64,000 bases of DNA from CAZWCX01 sp964632945 (GCA_964632945.1 CAZWCX010000010.1:28653-92652); one strand, 5' to 3'. Counted from the first letter of the stretch, positions 41,487-50,473 are shown. The notes: a model not told the origin generated them from the letters alone. Program-made: numbers and translations.

Positions 41487-42041
41487 CTAGGGAGACGGGC
41501 GAGAATCTCGATTCTTCGGCGGGTTCTGGTGGGAGTCCGGTTTCGCGGCGGCGCTGCCGTCGCGCGGCGCGGAGCGCTGCGCGTCGGCCTTGGGATCCTG
41601 CGCGTCCCCCTGCGGCTTGGGCTGATGCGCGCGGGATCCATAGCATCCCTGTCGCCCGCCGGGCGGCTCGCCCTCCTTCGCGACGCGGTACTCCTTGCCC
41701 CCTTGCGCCGGCGTGCCGTCGTTGCCGAAGTCCCGTTGCACGTGGTTGCGATCGAACTTGGGCGAGGAGGCCGCATTCGGAGACTTCTCGGCCGCCGGAC
41801 GGTTCATCTCCTTCTCGCTCTTGGGGACGCCTTCGTACCGGGGCAAGTGGGGATCCGCGGTCGACTTCGAGGGGCCGGTCTTCGGATTCCCCTTGGCCCG
41901 GTCCTGGTGGACCTGGTCGTACCCCTTCCGCGAGGCCTGGAGGTTCTCTCGATCCTGCGCGGCCTGCTGCGTTTGCGCCTCATTCGGGCGGTGCTTTTCC
42001 CCGCCCTTGAAGGCCCGTTTCTCCGGGTTGTCGCCTGCCAT
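41487..42041 (-). CDS. Disordered small protein with DRN-DF-YRV motif (copy A)
   Basis: This 184-residue protein is highly charged and rich in Pro, Gln, Asn and Lys, with no signal peptide or membrane helix and probably little fold. One block stands out, K-F-D-R-N-x-V-x2-D-F-x3-G-x-P-x6-Y-R-V, followed 13 residues later by a Cys. The same block with the same spacing occurs in the protein at 43219-43740. The pair lies beside a VirD4-like ATPase gene, so they may be substrates or soluble parts of that machine, which is an inference. GGAGGA precedes the ATG by eight bases. Confidence 0.72.
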   Translation of the reverse strand: MAGDNPEKRAFKGGEKHRPNEAQTQQAAQDRENLQASRKGYDQVHQDRAKGNPKTGPSKSTADPHLPRYEGVPKSEKEMNRPAAEKSPNAASSPKFDRNHVQRDFGNDGTPAQGGKEYRVAKEGEPPGGRQGCYGSRAHQPKPQGDAQDPKADAQRSAPRDGSAAAKPDSHQNPPKNRDSRPSP

Positions 42042-42152
42042 CGGGGAATTCCTCCATCGAACGTTGCTTCGGCTCACCGTCCCGGCTTCGTCTCTCCGAA
42101 GAGAACATCGCGCCCGGGTCGAGGGTCTTTCGATCGATTTGCCCATTCCCGA

Positions 42153-43040
42153 TCATAGCAGATGCAGGTACCGCTGCGCGTCGATCGCCTCGAGCCAGGT
42201 CGCGTAGGGTCGGGGGGCTCCTTCGAAGGAGGGGGCGTCGTATTCAGGGTCGGTCTGATCGGTGTACGGTTGGATGAGCTCGCTCTTCGCCACGACCAAC
42301 AACTTGTCGATTCGTGCCAGGGCCCGCATTTGGCGGTCCCAGGACTTGGCCGGCTCGAGCCGGGCGCGGAACAGGATGGCCCGGGTTCGACCGTCGGGGT
42401 AGACCACGAACGGGGGAGGCGGCTGAATGAGGCCCGGGATCTCGCCGTGCAGGTTGGCGATCCAGGCCCGCGCCGCGTCTTCCACCGACTCGCGGTAGAT
42501 CGACTGGATGCGGCAGGCCCGCTCGTGTTCCCGCTCCATCAATCGCCAGCGCTTCTCGCCGATGCCGGGAGGACGCAGCGGCGGGTCGGGATTCCGGTAC
42601 CGCGTCGGATTGCCTTCGAAGTGCTCGCGGGTTTGCCAGGCGAAGAGCGGCTTCGCCGCATCCGCCAGGGAGTCGCACCAAGCCAGGTTGAGCGCGTCCG
42701 CCGTGAGGCGTCCGAGCAGCGTGAGGACTCCGATCCAGAGCGCGACTTCGTCGGTCGGCGGGACGCGGAGGTCGTCGATCCCGGCTGCGGCGCCGCCGGC
42801 GTCCGTCAGGACGAGCACCTCGCGTTCATCCATGAGCCTGCGGGTGCGGAGAAGTTCCCGCTCGCACAGGGAGTCCAGCAGGCCGTCGAGATGGGTGAAG
42901 GAATCGACACCGGCTTCTTCCGCGCCGGAATGAACGGCCTCGCGGGCGAAGAACTCGATCAAGGTGGGGGAAAGCGCCCCCCCGTTCTCGTCGATGGCGC
43001 GCAGGATCGCGTGTTCGGCGGCGGTCGCGGATCGGGTCAT
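42153..43040 (-). CDS. Uncharacterised protein with winged-helix-like N-terminus
   Basis: This 295-residue protein is not recognised as a whole. Residues 1-90 (AEHAILRAIDENGGALSP, then LCERELLRTRRLMDEREVLV and L-T-D-A-G) have the helix order and wing of a winged-helix domain. The rest is helical, with many Trp, Arg and charged residues and a segment V-V-Y-P-D-G-R-T-R-A-I-L-F. It has no signal peptide. It could be a DNA- or protein-binding regulator of the locus. GGAGGGG lies six bases before the ATG, and a 40-codon reading frame upstream overlaps the start by four bases (ATGA). Confidence 0.72.
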   Translation of the reverse strand: MTRSATAAEHAILRAIDENGGALSPTLIEFFAREAVHSGAEEAGVDSFTHLDGLLDSLCERELLRTRRLMDEREVLVLTDAGGAAAGIDDLRVPPTDEVALWIGVLTLLGRLTADALNLAWCDSLADAAKPLFAWQTREHFEGNPTRYRNPDPPLRPPGIGEKRWRLMEREHERACRIQSIYRESVEDAARAWIANLHGEIPGLIQPPPPFVVYPDGRTRAILFRARLEPAKSWDRQMRALARIDKLLVVAKSELIQPYTDQTDPEYDAPSFEGAPRPYATWLEAIDAQRYLHLL

Positions 43041-43159
43041 GCCGGCCCCCTCCTGCCGGGAGATTGCCGGGCGTCCCCCGCGTGGCGGTCCGGGCGGGCG
43101 GCGTCCCCGGGTCGCGAGGACCGTGGTGTCGATCGGCCCCTGGATGACGGCAGTTTCAT
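43037..43159 (-). CDS. Possible 40-residue Arg/Pro-rich protein
   Basis: An ATG at 43159 preceded by GGAG at seven bases opens a 40-codon frame (M-K-L-P-S-S-R-G-R-S). It ends in an ATGA overlap with the following gene, which is a typical sign of translational coupling. The product is basic and low-complexity with no recognisable domain. In GC-rich DNA such frames also arise by chance, so the support comes from the ribosome binding site and overlap only. Confidence 0.35.
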   Translation of the reverse strand: MKLPSSRGRSTPRSSRPGDAARPDRHAGDARQSPGRRGPA

Positions 43160-43218
43160 GCGGGTCTCCGGAACTCCTTGCGCAGGCCGGGACGGGCTCG
43201 ACCTATCGCGCGCGGCGA

Positions 43219-43740
43219 TCATCGGCCTTTGGGGGGCGGCGCCGGCGGCCGGTCCTGCGCGGGTTGCTGCGGCGGCAGCGGCCGGCACTGGCCCGGGTCG
43301 GGCGCGCGGGGGCGCGTGCAATTGACGCGGGCGGGTTGGACCTGGTCGCCGCGGACGCGGTACGACTGTGCCGCCGACATCGGCTGACCGCGCCCCTTGA
43401 AGTCCTGGTGGAGGTTGTTGCGGTCGTATCTCGCCTTTGCCGGATCGCCCGTCGACGGGGCGGACGCGGAACCCGACGCGGGGCCGCCCTGCGCCTGAGC
43501 CTGCCCCGCAGCGCCTCCCCGCGCCGCGGGCTTCGCCGGGGCCTTGCCGGAGTCGACGAGTTCCAGCTTGCCGAACGTTCTGTCCACGGAAGGATCCGCC
43601 GCCGGCTTGGGCGGAGGCTGCTGCGCCTCGCGCTGCACCCCCTCGCCGGTCGCGTTGGGGGGCGCCTGCGCCTTGTCCTGGGGAGGCGCGTCGCGACCGT
43701 CCTGGCGGTTGATCCGAATGCGCTCGATCTTCTCGCCCAT
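43219..43740 (-). CDS. Disordered small protein with DRN-DF-YRV motif (copy B)
   Basis: This 173-residue protein is rich in Pro, Gln, Ala and Gly and is probably unfolded. It carries R-Y-D-R-N-x-L-x2-D-F-x3-G-x-P-x6-Y-R-V, followed 12 residues later by a Cys. This matches copy A (41487-42041) without gaps over 27 positions, although the flanks are unrelated. It begins 81 bases after the VirD4-like gene and is probably co-transcribed. GGAGG lies five bases before the ATG. The fixed motif in a variable disordered background suggests a docking or export signal. Confidence 0.72.
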   Translation of the reverse strand: MGEKIERIRINRQDGRDAPPQDKAQAPPNATGEGVQREAQQPPPKPAADPSVDRTFGKLELVDSGKAPAKPAARGGAAGQAQAQGGPASGSASAPSTGDPAKARYDRNNLHQDFKGRGQPMSAAQSYRVRGDQVQPARVNCTRPRAPDPGQCRPLPPQQPAQDRPPAPPPKGR

Positions 43741-43821
43741 GGGGGCCTCCGGTTCCCTATCGGTCCATCCGTTTCATCGCGATCGCGGACGGGTCCTTTC
43801 GCGTGCTCCCCGCCCGCCCGG

Positions 43822-45819
43822 TCAGGCCGGTTCGAGGAGTTGCTCCTCCGTCTTCTCCGACACCGGCGCTTGCTTCGCCGGCTCCATTCCCGGCACCGGC
43901 AGCGGGGCGAACTCGTTCCAGGTGTCGGTGAGCACGGGCTTGGGGGAGATCTTCTCGCAAATCGTCCACATGCCGAAATCGGAGGGCGGATTGCGCAATT
44001 CGCGCACCTCCACGACCGCGCCCTTCTCCTCCCGGTTGAGGACGTTGCGTCCGCCCCAGAATTGTCCCTGCTGTTGCTGGATCCCCAGCTCCTCCTTGAC
44101 GCTGACCATCTGCCCGAGCCGGTGGTGCGCGACCTGCGCCGCCTTCTCCATCGCCCCGCGCAAGAGCACGTAGACGTTGCAGTTCCCCTCGATCGCCTTC
44201 CACACCGACTCCTCTCCGAGCATCGACGGATCCTGGGCGATCACGACCGCGACCATGCCGGCGGAGCGGTAGACGGCGGTGAAGGACTTGAGGTCGATCT
44301 TCTTGATCAATTCGGGCGCCTCGTCGCACACCACCATGATCTTGCGCTTGAACCGCTTGTCGCGCAGTCGCGCGGCGCCGTAGGCGTCGAGGGCGTTGAA
44401 GAACAGCCCCAGCAACGTGGAGGTCATCGCCTTGTAGGCCAGGGGCACGCTGACGAGGAGCAGCGTCCGCTCCCGGTCGAGGTCCTCCATGGAGAAGTCG
44501 CTGAAGGTCGTGCGCTCGCGGACGACCTCGGAGCCGAAGACCTGCACCGCGCCGCGCACCCCGGCCATGTATTCGCCGTAGCGATCGTCCGGTTTTTCGA
44601 AGAGGGACCGGAGGTCGGCCGCGTGCGACGTCCCGCGCGCGAGGAACTCGAAGTACGGACGGTCCATGGCCATCTGGTAGAGGTCGTAGGGACAGGCGAG
44701 GTCGCCGAGCCGGGACGGGTCCTTGGCGACCCGGATCATGTTGCGGAGATTGCTGCGGTACTGCTCGTCCCAGAACGCGGAGTTGTCCTTGGCGCCGCCC
44801 GGCGGCGGGGCGCCCATGATGGCGGCGATCGCCGCCTCCAGGCTCTCGGGCCGGCGGGCGGGATCGATCGATTCCAGCGGATTGTAGCAGGAGTTGAACT
44901 CCAGCGGGACGTCGGGTCCCCAGAGGCGAAGCCGGCAGGGGCGGCCGTCCCGTCGGGACACGTATTCCGGATACCCGCCGAGATCGTGGTGCATGTCCCC
45001 CTTGACGTCGAAGAGGACCACCGACCAGTCGTTCTCGAGCGCGGAAACGGTGAACGGCAGCGCGACGGACCGGGTCTTGCCGACCCCGGACGGGGCGGCG
45101 ACCATGATGTGGGTGGCGAGGTCGAACGGCAGCACCAGGGGGGTGGTCGGTTGCGCGACGCCGTTGCGGATTTCGAGGTAGCGGCCGAGGCGGAACCCCT
45201 CCTTGGCCTTGGCCAGGACGTCCAGGTCCTCGATCGGGGCGATGCCGCGGAAGTTCCAGCGGTCGCCCTTGATGCGGGCGCTGGTCGGCGGGTCCCACGG
45301 GCCTTCGAGGATGGTCTGCGGGGCCTGGGATCCTCCGAAGGTGATGCCGAGGATCGCCCGCGTACTTTCCAGGAAGGTTGCAAAGACGACCTGGACGAAA
45401 AATCGGATGATCGGGCCGAAGACGAAACTCAAGGCCCCGGTGACGACGTGGGTGAGTCCGACCTTCGAGAGGATCCAGAAAAAGAGCAGGACGGGGGCGA
45501 AGAAGCACAGCCAGCGCAGGAGCACCCACGGATTTTCGAGGATCCGCCAGAGTTCCGTGCGCAGCCAGTCCATTTCCCCCCAGATGGCGCCGACGACCTT
45601 GGCGACGCCGTAGACGACCGCGAGGGTGGCGAACGTGCCCAGCAACTGGAAGAAGAACCCCCCGCGCGCGCAGAAATTGAAGGCCTCGACGAGGACGCGG
45701 GCGCTCACCGGGTGCGAGGGGACGGCGACCGGCTTCCAGAAGCCCGGAATGAGGCACTGGTCGACGGCGGTCCCGGCCATCGCCTGCTTCGGCGGCGGCG
45801 GCTGGGGCGTCTTGGACAT
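43822..45819 (-). CDS. VirD4/TraG-like membrane ATPase
   Basis: This 665-residue protein resembles type IV coupling proteins of the FtsK/HerA superfamily, which pass DNA or protein substrates to a secretion channel. Two or three N-terminal membrane helices (about 54-80 and 98-140) precede the motor, with P-loop A-P-S-G-V-G-K-T near 247 and Walker B I-M-V-V-C-D-E-A-P near 498. The order Y-L-E-I-R-N-G, F-D-V-K-G-D and A-Q-D-P-S-M is typical of TraG/VirD4 proteins. No relaxase, VirB4 or mating-pair genes are present, so this is probably not conjugation. It lies 52 bases after the pseudokinase gene. Confidence 0.87.
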   Translation of the reverse strand: MSKTPQPPPPKQAMAGTAVDQCLIPGFWKPVAVPSHPVSARVLVEAFNFCARGGFFFQLLGTFATLAVVYGVAKVVGAIWGEMDWLRTELWRILENPWVLLRWLCFFAPVLLFFWILSKVGLTHVVTGALSFVFGPIIRFFVQVVFATFLESTRAILGITFGGSQAPQTILEGPWDPPTSARIKGDRWNFRGIAPIEDLDVLAKAKEGFRLGRYLEIRNGVAQPTTPLVLPFDLATHIMVAAPSGVGKTRSVALPFTVSALENDWSVVLFDVKGDMHHDLGGYPEYVSRRDGRPCRLRLWGPDVPLEFNSCYNPLESIDPARRPESLEAAIAAIMGAPPPGGAKDNSAFWDEQYRSNLRNMIRVAKDPSRLGDLACPYDLYQMAMDRPYFEFLARGTSHAADLRSLFEKPDDRYGEYMAGVRGAVQVFGSEVVRERTTFSDFSMEDLDRERTLLLVSVPLAYKAMTSTLLGLFFNALDAYGAARLRDKRFKRKIMVVCDEAPELIKKIDLKSFTAVYRSAGMVAVVIAQDPSMLGEESVWKAIEGNCNVYVLLRGAMEKAAQVAHHRLGQMVSVKEELGIQQQQGQFWGGRNVLNREEKGAVVEVRELRNPPSDFGMWTICEKISPKPVLTDTWNEFAPLPVPGMEPAKQAPVSEKTEEQLLEPA

Positions 45820-45871
45820 CGAGGTCGCTCCCGACTCGAATCGGTACCCGGACCGCGGTCGGCCGCGGGGG

Positions 45872-48061
45872 CTACTTCACCTGGACCGTGATGGCGCAGC
45901 GGAAACCGATGCCGAGGCTGCGCTCGTCCGGAGCCACCGGAATTCGGGCGGCGCAACGGAGAAAGGGAAACGGCGTGTCCCACGACCCGCCGCGCACGAC
46001 GCCCTGGGTGCCGCGATCCTGGACCGGATCCTGGACGGGTCCGGCGCCGACATACGGTCCGTACAGGTCCAGGCACCATTCTGCCACATTTCCCGCCATT
46101 TGTAGCGCGCCGACCGGAGAGGTCCCGCCGGCGAAGCGGTCTACGGGCACGGGTGCCCACGTCTCAGGATCGCTCGAGCCCCGCTTGATCTTTCGGATCT
46201 GCGCGGATTTCGGCGCGTCCTCGGCGAGGCCGCGCGCGTGATCCTGGCGGGGCGCGGATCCCCACGGATAGGCGGGGCCTTCGGTGCCGCGCGCGGCGCG
46301 CTCCCACTCCGCTTCGGTCGGGAGCCGGAGTTTCACCCACTCGGCGTACGCCAGGGCGTCCGCTCGGCTGACGAGGACCATCGGGTGATCCGCCCGGGGT
46401 TTGGAAAAGTAGTCGGCGTAGAACGGTTCCCCCGGCGGCAGCGCCGGCGGGGCCCGTCCGGTTTCCCGGCAGAACGCGAGATACTGCGCCACGGTGACTT
46501 CGTGCTTGCCGATCAGGTACCCGGTCAACCGGACCGTTTGCCGGGGCGATTCGGCCCGCAGCAGGGTCTGCTCGGCGGGCGATGCGGCGGTGAGGAGCGG
46601 GGCGAGTTCGGCTTCGCTGGAACCGCGCTGGAACTCGCCGGCGGGGATGAGGATCATCACGGAACCGTCCTGGCGGCACTTGTATTCCGCGAACCCCTGC
46701 CGGTTGCGGCTTACGTAGTCGAATCCCGGGATGTTGTATGGGGCGAGGTCGAAGAATCCCATCGAGCGGGCCAGCCACCACAGACCGATGGACAGGAAGA
46801 AGGCCAGCACCGGCACGAGGAGGCCGCGAGGGCCGGGCGGGGGGACGGGCTTCGGGGTGTCGTCGTCCGGTTGCGGCGCCGGCGGGGCGGACGCCCGCCG
46901 GGGAGATTCCGCGCGCGGATCGAACCCGGATTTTTCCTGCGCCGCGGCGGGGGCGCGATCCCGGCGGTCGGCCGGGCCGGACGGACCGGTCTGGGGGGCG
47001 GAGGCGGCCCGGGGTCGGCCTGCGGCGCCGGTCGCGGCCTGGGCGCGGATGCGGATCCGTCCCGGGGCGGGCGTGGCGTCCCGTTCCTGCTTCGGATCCC
47101 AGAGGAGGGCGGGCCCCGCGCCGCTGCCGGAAGGCAGTTCGCCCAGGAACTCGGCGATGCCGGCCATGCGTCGTTCGGGGCGACGCTTGAGCGCCCGGTC
47201 GACGAAGGCATCCCAGGCGGGGGGGACCTTGGGATTGGCCTCCGAGGGGGCGCGAAACGCCCCTTCCGGCCAGGTCCCGGTGAGCAGGTAGTAGGTGAGG
47301 ACGCCGAGGGCGTAGACGTCCTCGCGTGGATCGGGGGCGGCGGGGTCGCCGCACTCCGGGGCGCGGAAGCGCGGTTCCCACTCGTCGTCCGGGTCGGCGA
47401 CCGCGACAAGGGCGCGGACGCCGGCATCCAGGACGCGGGGCTCGCCGCGTGCGTCCAGAAACACCCGGGGGGGCGTGAGCGCGCCGTGAACGCACCCCTG
47501 TTGGTGGGCGAAGGCGAGGCCCCCGGCGATGCCGCGCAGCACGCGGGCGACCTCGTCGACCGAGATCCCCCCGCGCGCGAGCCACTCCTGGAGCCGTTCG
47601 AGGCGTCCCTGTGCGTCCCGACCGGGGTACTCCTGGATCACGAACACCGAGTCCCCCGCGGCTTCGCAACGATGGACGCGCACCAAGTTCGAGTGCTGGA
47701 GGCGGCCGAGCGCGGCGGCACGGGCGGCGAGCGCGCGCGCCCCTCCGGCGGCCGCGACCGCGGCGGCAGGCAGGATGCGCACCAGCGATCGCTTGGGCGT
47801 CGTAGCGCTCGCGCCCTCGCCGAGCGTCCCGAGGGAATCGGCGCCGAGCGCGCGCTGGAGCGCGAGCCCGGCGGGCAGCGGCCCCTGGGGCAGCCGCGCC
47901 GCGCGAGGCGCCCCGCCGCCGCGCAGGCGCAACACCCGCGTGTCGAGCGCCGCAAGATCGACCGACACGCCGCAGGCGGGGCAGGTCACGGTGCGCTGCC
48001 GCAGGCTCCCGGGGGGCGGAAACGTTGCCCGGCAGGAGGGACACGGGATCGGCGTCATCAT
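45872..48061 (-). CDS. Zinc-ribbon / pseudokinase / membrane helix / FGE-like fusion
   Basis: This 729-residue protein starts with a zinc ribbon (C7-x2-C10 ... C27-x2-C30). A protein-kinase-like domain (about 75-330) lacks its catalytic residues: the H-R-D-L-K-P-x-N site reads H-G-A-L-T-P-P-R, D-F-G reads D-A-G and the V-A-I-K lysine is Arg, so it is a pseudokinase. After a Pro-rich linker and one membrane helix (about 430-450) comes a periplasmic FGE/SUMF1-like domain (L-R-L-P-T-E-A-E-W-E-R-A-A-R-G; N-V-A-E-W-C; V-R-G-G-S-W). It lacks the active-site Cys pair of true sulfatase-modifying enzymes. Its ATG overlaps the stop codon of the FHA-ABC gene (ATGA). Confidence 0.85.
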   Translation of the reverse strand: MMTPIPCPSCRATFPPPGSLRQRTVTCPACGVSVDLAALDTRVLRLRGGGAPRAARLPQGPLPAGLALQRALGADSLGTLGEGASATTPKRSLVRILPAAAVAAAGGARALAARAAALGRLQHSNLVRVHRCEAAGDSVFVIQEYPGRDAQGRLERLQEWLARGGISVDEVARVLRGIAGGLAFAHQQGCVHGALTPPRVFLDARGEPRVLDAGVRALVAVADPDDEWEPRFRAPECGDPAAPDPREDVYALGVLTYYLLTGTWPEGAFRAPSEANPKVPPAWDAFVDRALKRRPERRMAGIAEFLGELPSGSGAGPALLWDPKQERDATPAPGRIRIRAQAATGAAGRPRAASAPQTGPSGPADRRDRAPAAAQEKSGFDPRAESPRRASAPPAPQPDDDTPKPVPPPGPRGLLVPVLAFFLSIGLWWLARSMGFFDLAPYNIPGFDYVSRNRQGFAEYKCRQDGSVMILIPAGEFQRGSSEAELAPLLTAASPAEQTLLRAESPRQTVRLTGYLIGKHEVTVAQYLAFCRETGRAPPALPPGEPFYADYFSKPRADHPMVLVSRADALAYAEWVKLRLPTEAEWERAARGTEGPAYPWGSAPRQDHARGLAEDAPKSAQIRKIKRGSSDPETWAPVPVDRFAGGTSPVGALQMAGNVAEWCLDLYGPYVGAGPVQDPVQDRGTQGVVRGGSWDTPFPFLRCAARIPVAPDERSLGIGFRCAITVQVK

Positions 48062-50430
48062 CGCTCGGTGCCCCGTCGCCGCAGCGAAAGATAGGTCGCT
48101 CCGCCGAGCAGGGCGGTCAACACCGTGAGCATGAAGATCGCCACCGGCAGGTTCTTGGGCTCCCACAACCGTTCGCTGTCGATCAGCCCGTTGGTGGCGG
48201 CGCCGAACCCCCAATAGGCGATGATCGGGTAGCCGAGCGCGGTCTTCCAGTTCGCCAGCGGCAAGAGCGCACCCCCGAAGACCAGCTGCGGCATCAGGAC
48301 GACGAGCAGCAGCAGGACCGCGATCACCGGCGTCTCCGACCAGGCGGAGATCAGCAGGCCGAGGCACAGGCTGCAGAAGTAGGTCATGATCAGCGCGAAC
48401 ACGAAGATCCCGCGATGCGCCATGTGAACGTTGTCCGGACTGATCATCGCGAGTCCGAGCCAGGCGACGACGAAGACCTGGATCACGCCGATCAGTCCCA
48501 GGGACGCGAGCTTGGAAGCCAGGTAGGCATCCGGACGCAGGTTGACCGCGTATTCGCGCCGATAGATGATCGTCTCTTTCGCGATCTCCACGGCGCCGCT
48601 GAAGAGGCCGAGCAAACAGGCCGAGATCACCGCGATGAAGACGGTCAACTTGTCCTGTTGCTGCTTCATCGTATCCACGGGCGGGTCGTACAGCTCCATC
48701 GACCCCACGCACAGCCCGAGGGCGATCGGCAGCGCGGCATAGACCCACTTGATCCAGCGCTCGCCGATCAGCGCGTCCAGGTTCCGCTGCACCAGGGTCT
48801 GGAACTGCCCGACGAACGGCGCGGCCGGCGGCGCGGGAGCCGCCGGGGTCCCCAAGGCTTCCGAATCGTCCCGGCGCGCCTGTCCGGCACGTCCCTCGAC
48901 GTAGGTCGCGTGGTGGGGCGACGCCTCGAACCGCCGGGCCCACAGTTCCCCCCACGCCTCCCCCGTCACGCCGGCCGGCGGCGGATCGAGCCGGCGATAG
49001 AGGTCCGCCAGGTCGTCGATCCCGTCCCCGAGGTGGGGGGCGAAGTGCGCCACGATGTCCTGGACCGGTCCGCAGTAGGCCAGGCGACCCTTCACGAGGA
49101 AAATCACGAAATGGCAATAGGACAGGCTTGCCATGCTGTGCGTGACCACGACGATCGACCGATTTCCCTGTTCCGCGAGCCCGCGCAGGAGCTTCATCAC
49201 CTCCCGCTCCGCGCCGGGGTCGAGGCCGCTCGTGACTTCGTCGGCGAACAGGAGCTTGGGATCGGCCAGGATCTCGGCCGCGAGGTTGACCTTCTTCACC
49301 TGGCCGCCGGAAAGCGAGGCGATCCGCTGTCCGGCGCATTGCGTGATTCCCAGCTCCTGGAGCTTGCCGGCGACCAGCGAATCGATCTCCCGCTCGTCCA
49401 TGTCCGGGGGCAGGCGCAGCCGCGCCGAATACTGGAGCGCCCGGTCCACCGGCAGCGCGGCATGGACGATGTCTCTCTGCGGCACATAGCCGATGGTCAT
49501 CTTGAACTGCTCGAAGTTCCGGTACAGGTCCTCCCCGTCGAGCAGGACCTGTCCCGAAGTCGGCACCCGGCGCCCGTTGAGGGCATCGAAGAGGGTGCTC
49601 TTGCCGCTCCCGGAAGGCCCCAGCAGGGCGACGAATTCGCCCGGCCGGACGGCCAGGCGAATGTCCTTCAGCAGATGGATCGCGCTGCCGTCGGCTCGAT
49701 TGACGACCGTACGGGTCAACCCCCGCGCCTCCAGCCGGAACGTGTCCTCCGCCACGCCGCGATCGAGGCGATCCCCCTGGAAAACGTACGAGAACGGGCC
49801 GATCAGGATGTGGTCGCCGGGATGGAGCCTGACTTTCCCCTCGATTTCGATGTGGTTCACGAACGTTCCATTGGCCGAGTTCAGGTCCCGGATCGCCCAG
49901 CCGCCTCCCTCCGGTCGCAGGATGGCATGCCGCCGCGAAACGGCAGGATTGTCGAGGCAGATCTGGGCCGCCCGGTCTCTCCCGAGGACCGCCTCCCCCG
50001 AGAGCGGGATCGACGGCGGCCCGAGATCGGTGAGATGAACCACGGTTCCGAGATCCGTGCCCATCTGCGTCAGCCCGAGGTCGGCGGTGTTTCTCCGGGG
50101 GGCCTGGAGGACCGGTTCTCCGGGATCGCTCTCCGACTCCGCGGCATCCTCGAACGTGAAGGCGCACTCGCCGGCCTCGATCCGGTCTCCGTGCGCGAGC
50201 AGGACCGGGGAGTCGACCGGTTCGTCGTTGACGCGCGTGCCCGCCTTGCTCCCGCACTCTTCGAGGACGAACGAGTCGGCCTTCGCGCGCAGGCGGAAGT
50301 GCAACCGGGAACAGGACAAGTCGTTGACGAAGACCGTGCAATCCGGCCCCCGCCCCACCGTGGTCTCGTGGAGGGAGGAGAGCGGGAATCGCACGGGCTC
50401 GTCGCCGGAGTGGAGGACCAGGCTGGCCAC
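48058..50430 (-). CDS. ABC-2 exporter with two N-terminal FHA domains
   Basis: This 790-residue half-transporter has two FHA domains (about 24-95, V-G-R-G-P-D-C-T; about 147-215, L-G-R-D-R-A-A and D-L-N-S-A-N-G-T-F-V-N). An ABC ATPase follows (P-loop G-P-S-G-S-G-K-S-T near 275, signature L-S-G-G-Q, Walker B L-L-F-A-D-E), then an ABC-2 membrane domain of about six helices (570-785). This ABCG-like order is typical of exporters, and the substrate is unknown. FHA domains imply control by Ser/Thr phosphorylation, for which two kinases are encoded in the window. The start is a GTG with a weak upstream AGGAT. A TTGACA promoter lies at 50474-50503. Confidence 0.93.
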   Translation of the reverse strand: MASLVLHSGDEPVRFPLSSLHETTVGRGPDCTVFVNDLSCSRLHFRLRAKADSFVLEECGSKAGTRVNDEPVDSPVLLAHGDRIEAGECAFTFEDAAESESDPGEPVLQAPRRNTADLGLTQMGTDLGTVVHLTDLGPPSIPLSGEAVLGRDRAAQICLDNPAVSRRHAILRPEGGGWAIRDLNSANGTFVNHIEIEGKVRLHPGDHILIGPFSYVFQGDRLDRGVAEDTFRLEARGLTRTVVNRADGSAIHLLKDIRLAVRPGEFVALLGPSGSGKSTLFDALNGRRVPTSGQVLLDGEDLYRNFEQFKMTIGYVPQRDIVHAALPVDRALQYSARLRLPPDMDEREIDSLVAGKLQELGITQCAGQRIASLSGGQVKKVNLAAEILADPKLLFADEVTSGLDPGAEREVMKLLRGLAEQGNRSIVVVTHSMASLSYCHFVIFLVKGRLAYCGPVQDIVAHFAPHLGDGIDDLADLYRRLDPPPAGVTGEAWGELWARRFEASPHHATYVEGRAGQARRDDSEALGTPAAPAPPAAPFVGQFQTLVQRNLDALIGERWIKWVYAALPIALGLCVGSMELYDPPVDTMKQQQDKLTVFIAVISACLLGLFSGAVEIAKETIIYRREYAVNLRPDAYLASKLASLGLIGVIQVFVVAWLGLAMISPDNVHMAHRGIFVFALIMTYFCSLCLGLLISAWSETPVIAVLLLLVVLMPQLVFGGALLPLANWKTALGYPIIAYWGFGAATNGLIDSERLWEPKNLPVAIFMLTVLTALLGGATYLSLRRRGTER

Positions 50431-50473
50431 GGCGGCATCTCATCCTGCAGGGTGCGAGGCGGACGAAGGCTGG

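Noticed and set aside
41487..45819. Conjugative element or integrated plasmid
   Set aside because: Only a VirD4-like ATPase is present. There is no relaxase, VirB4, integrase, attachment repeats or change in base composition.
42964..45891. Long rightward frame across the VirD4-like gene
   Set aside because: It is an antisense shadow, low-complexity, running over several supported leftward genes.
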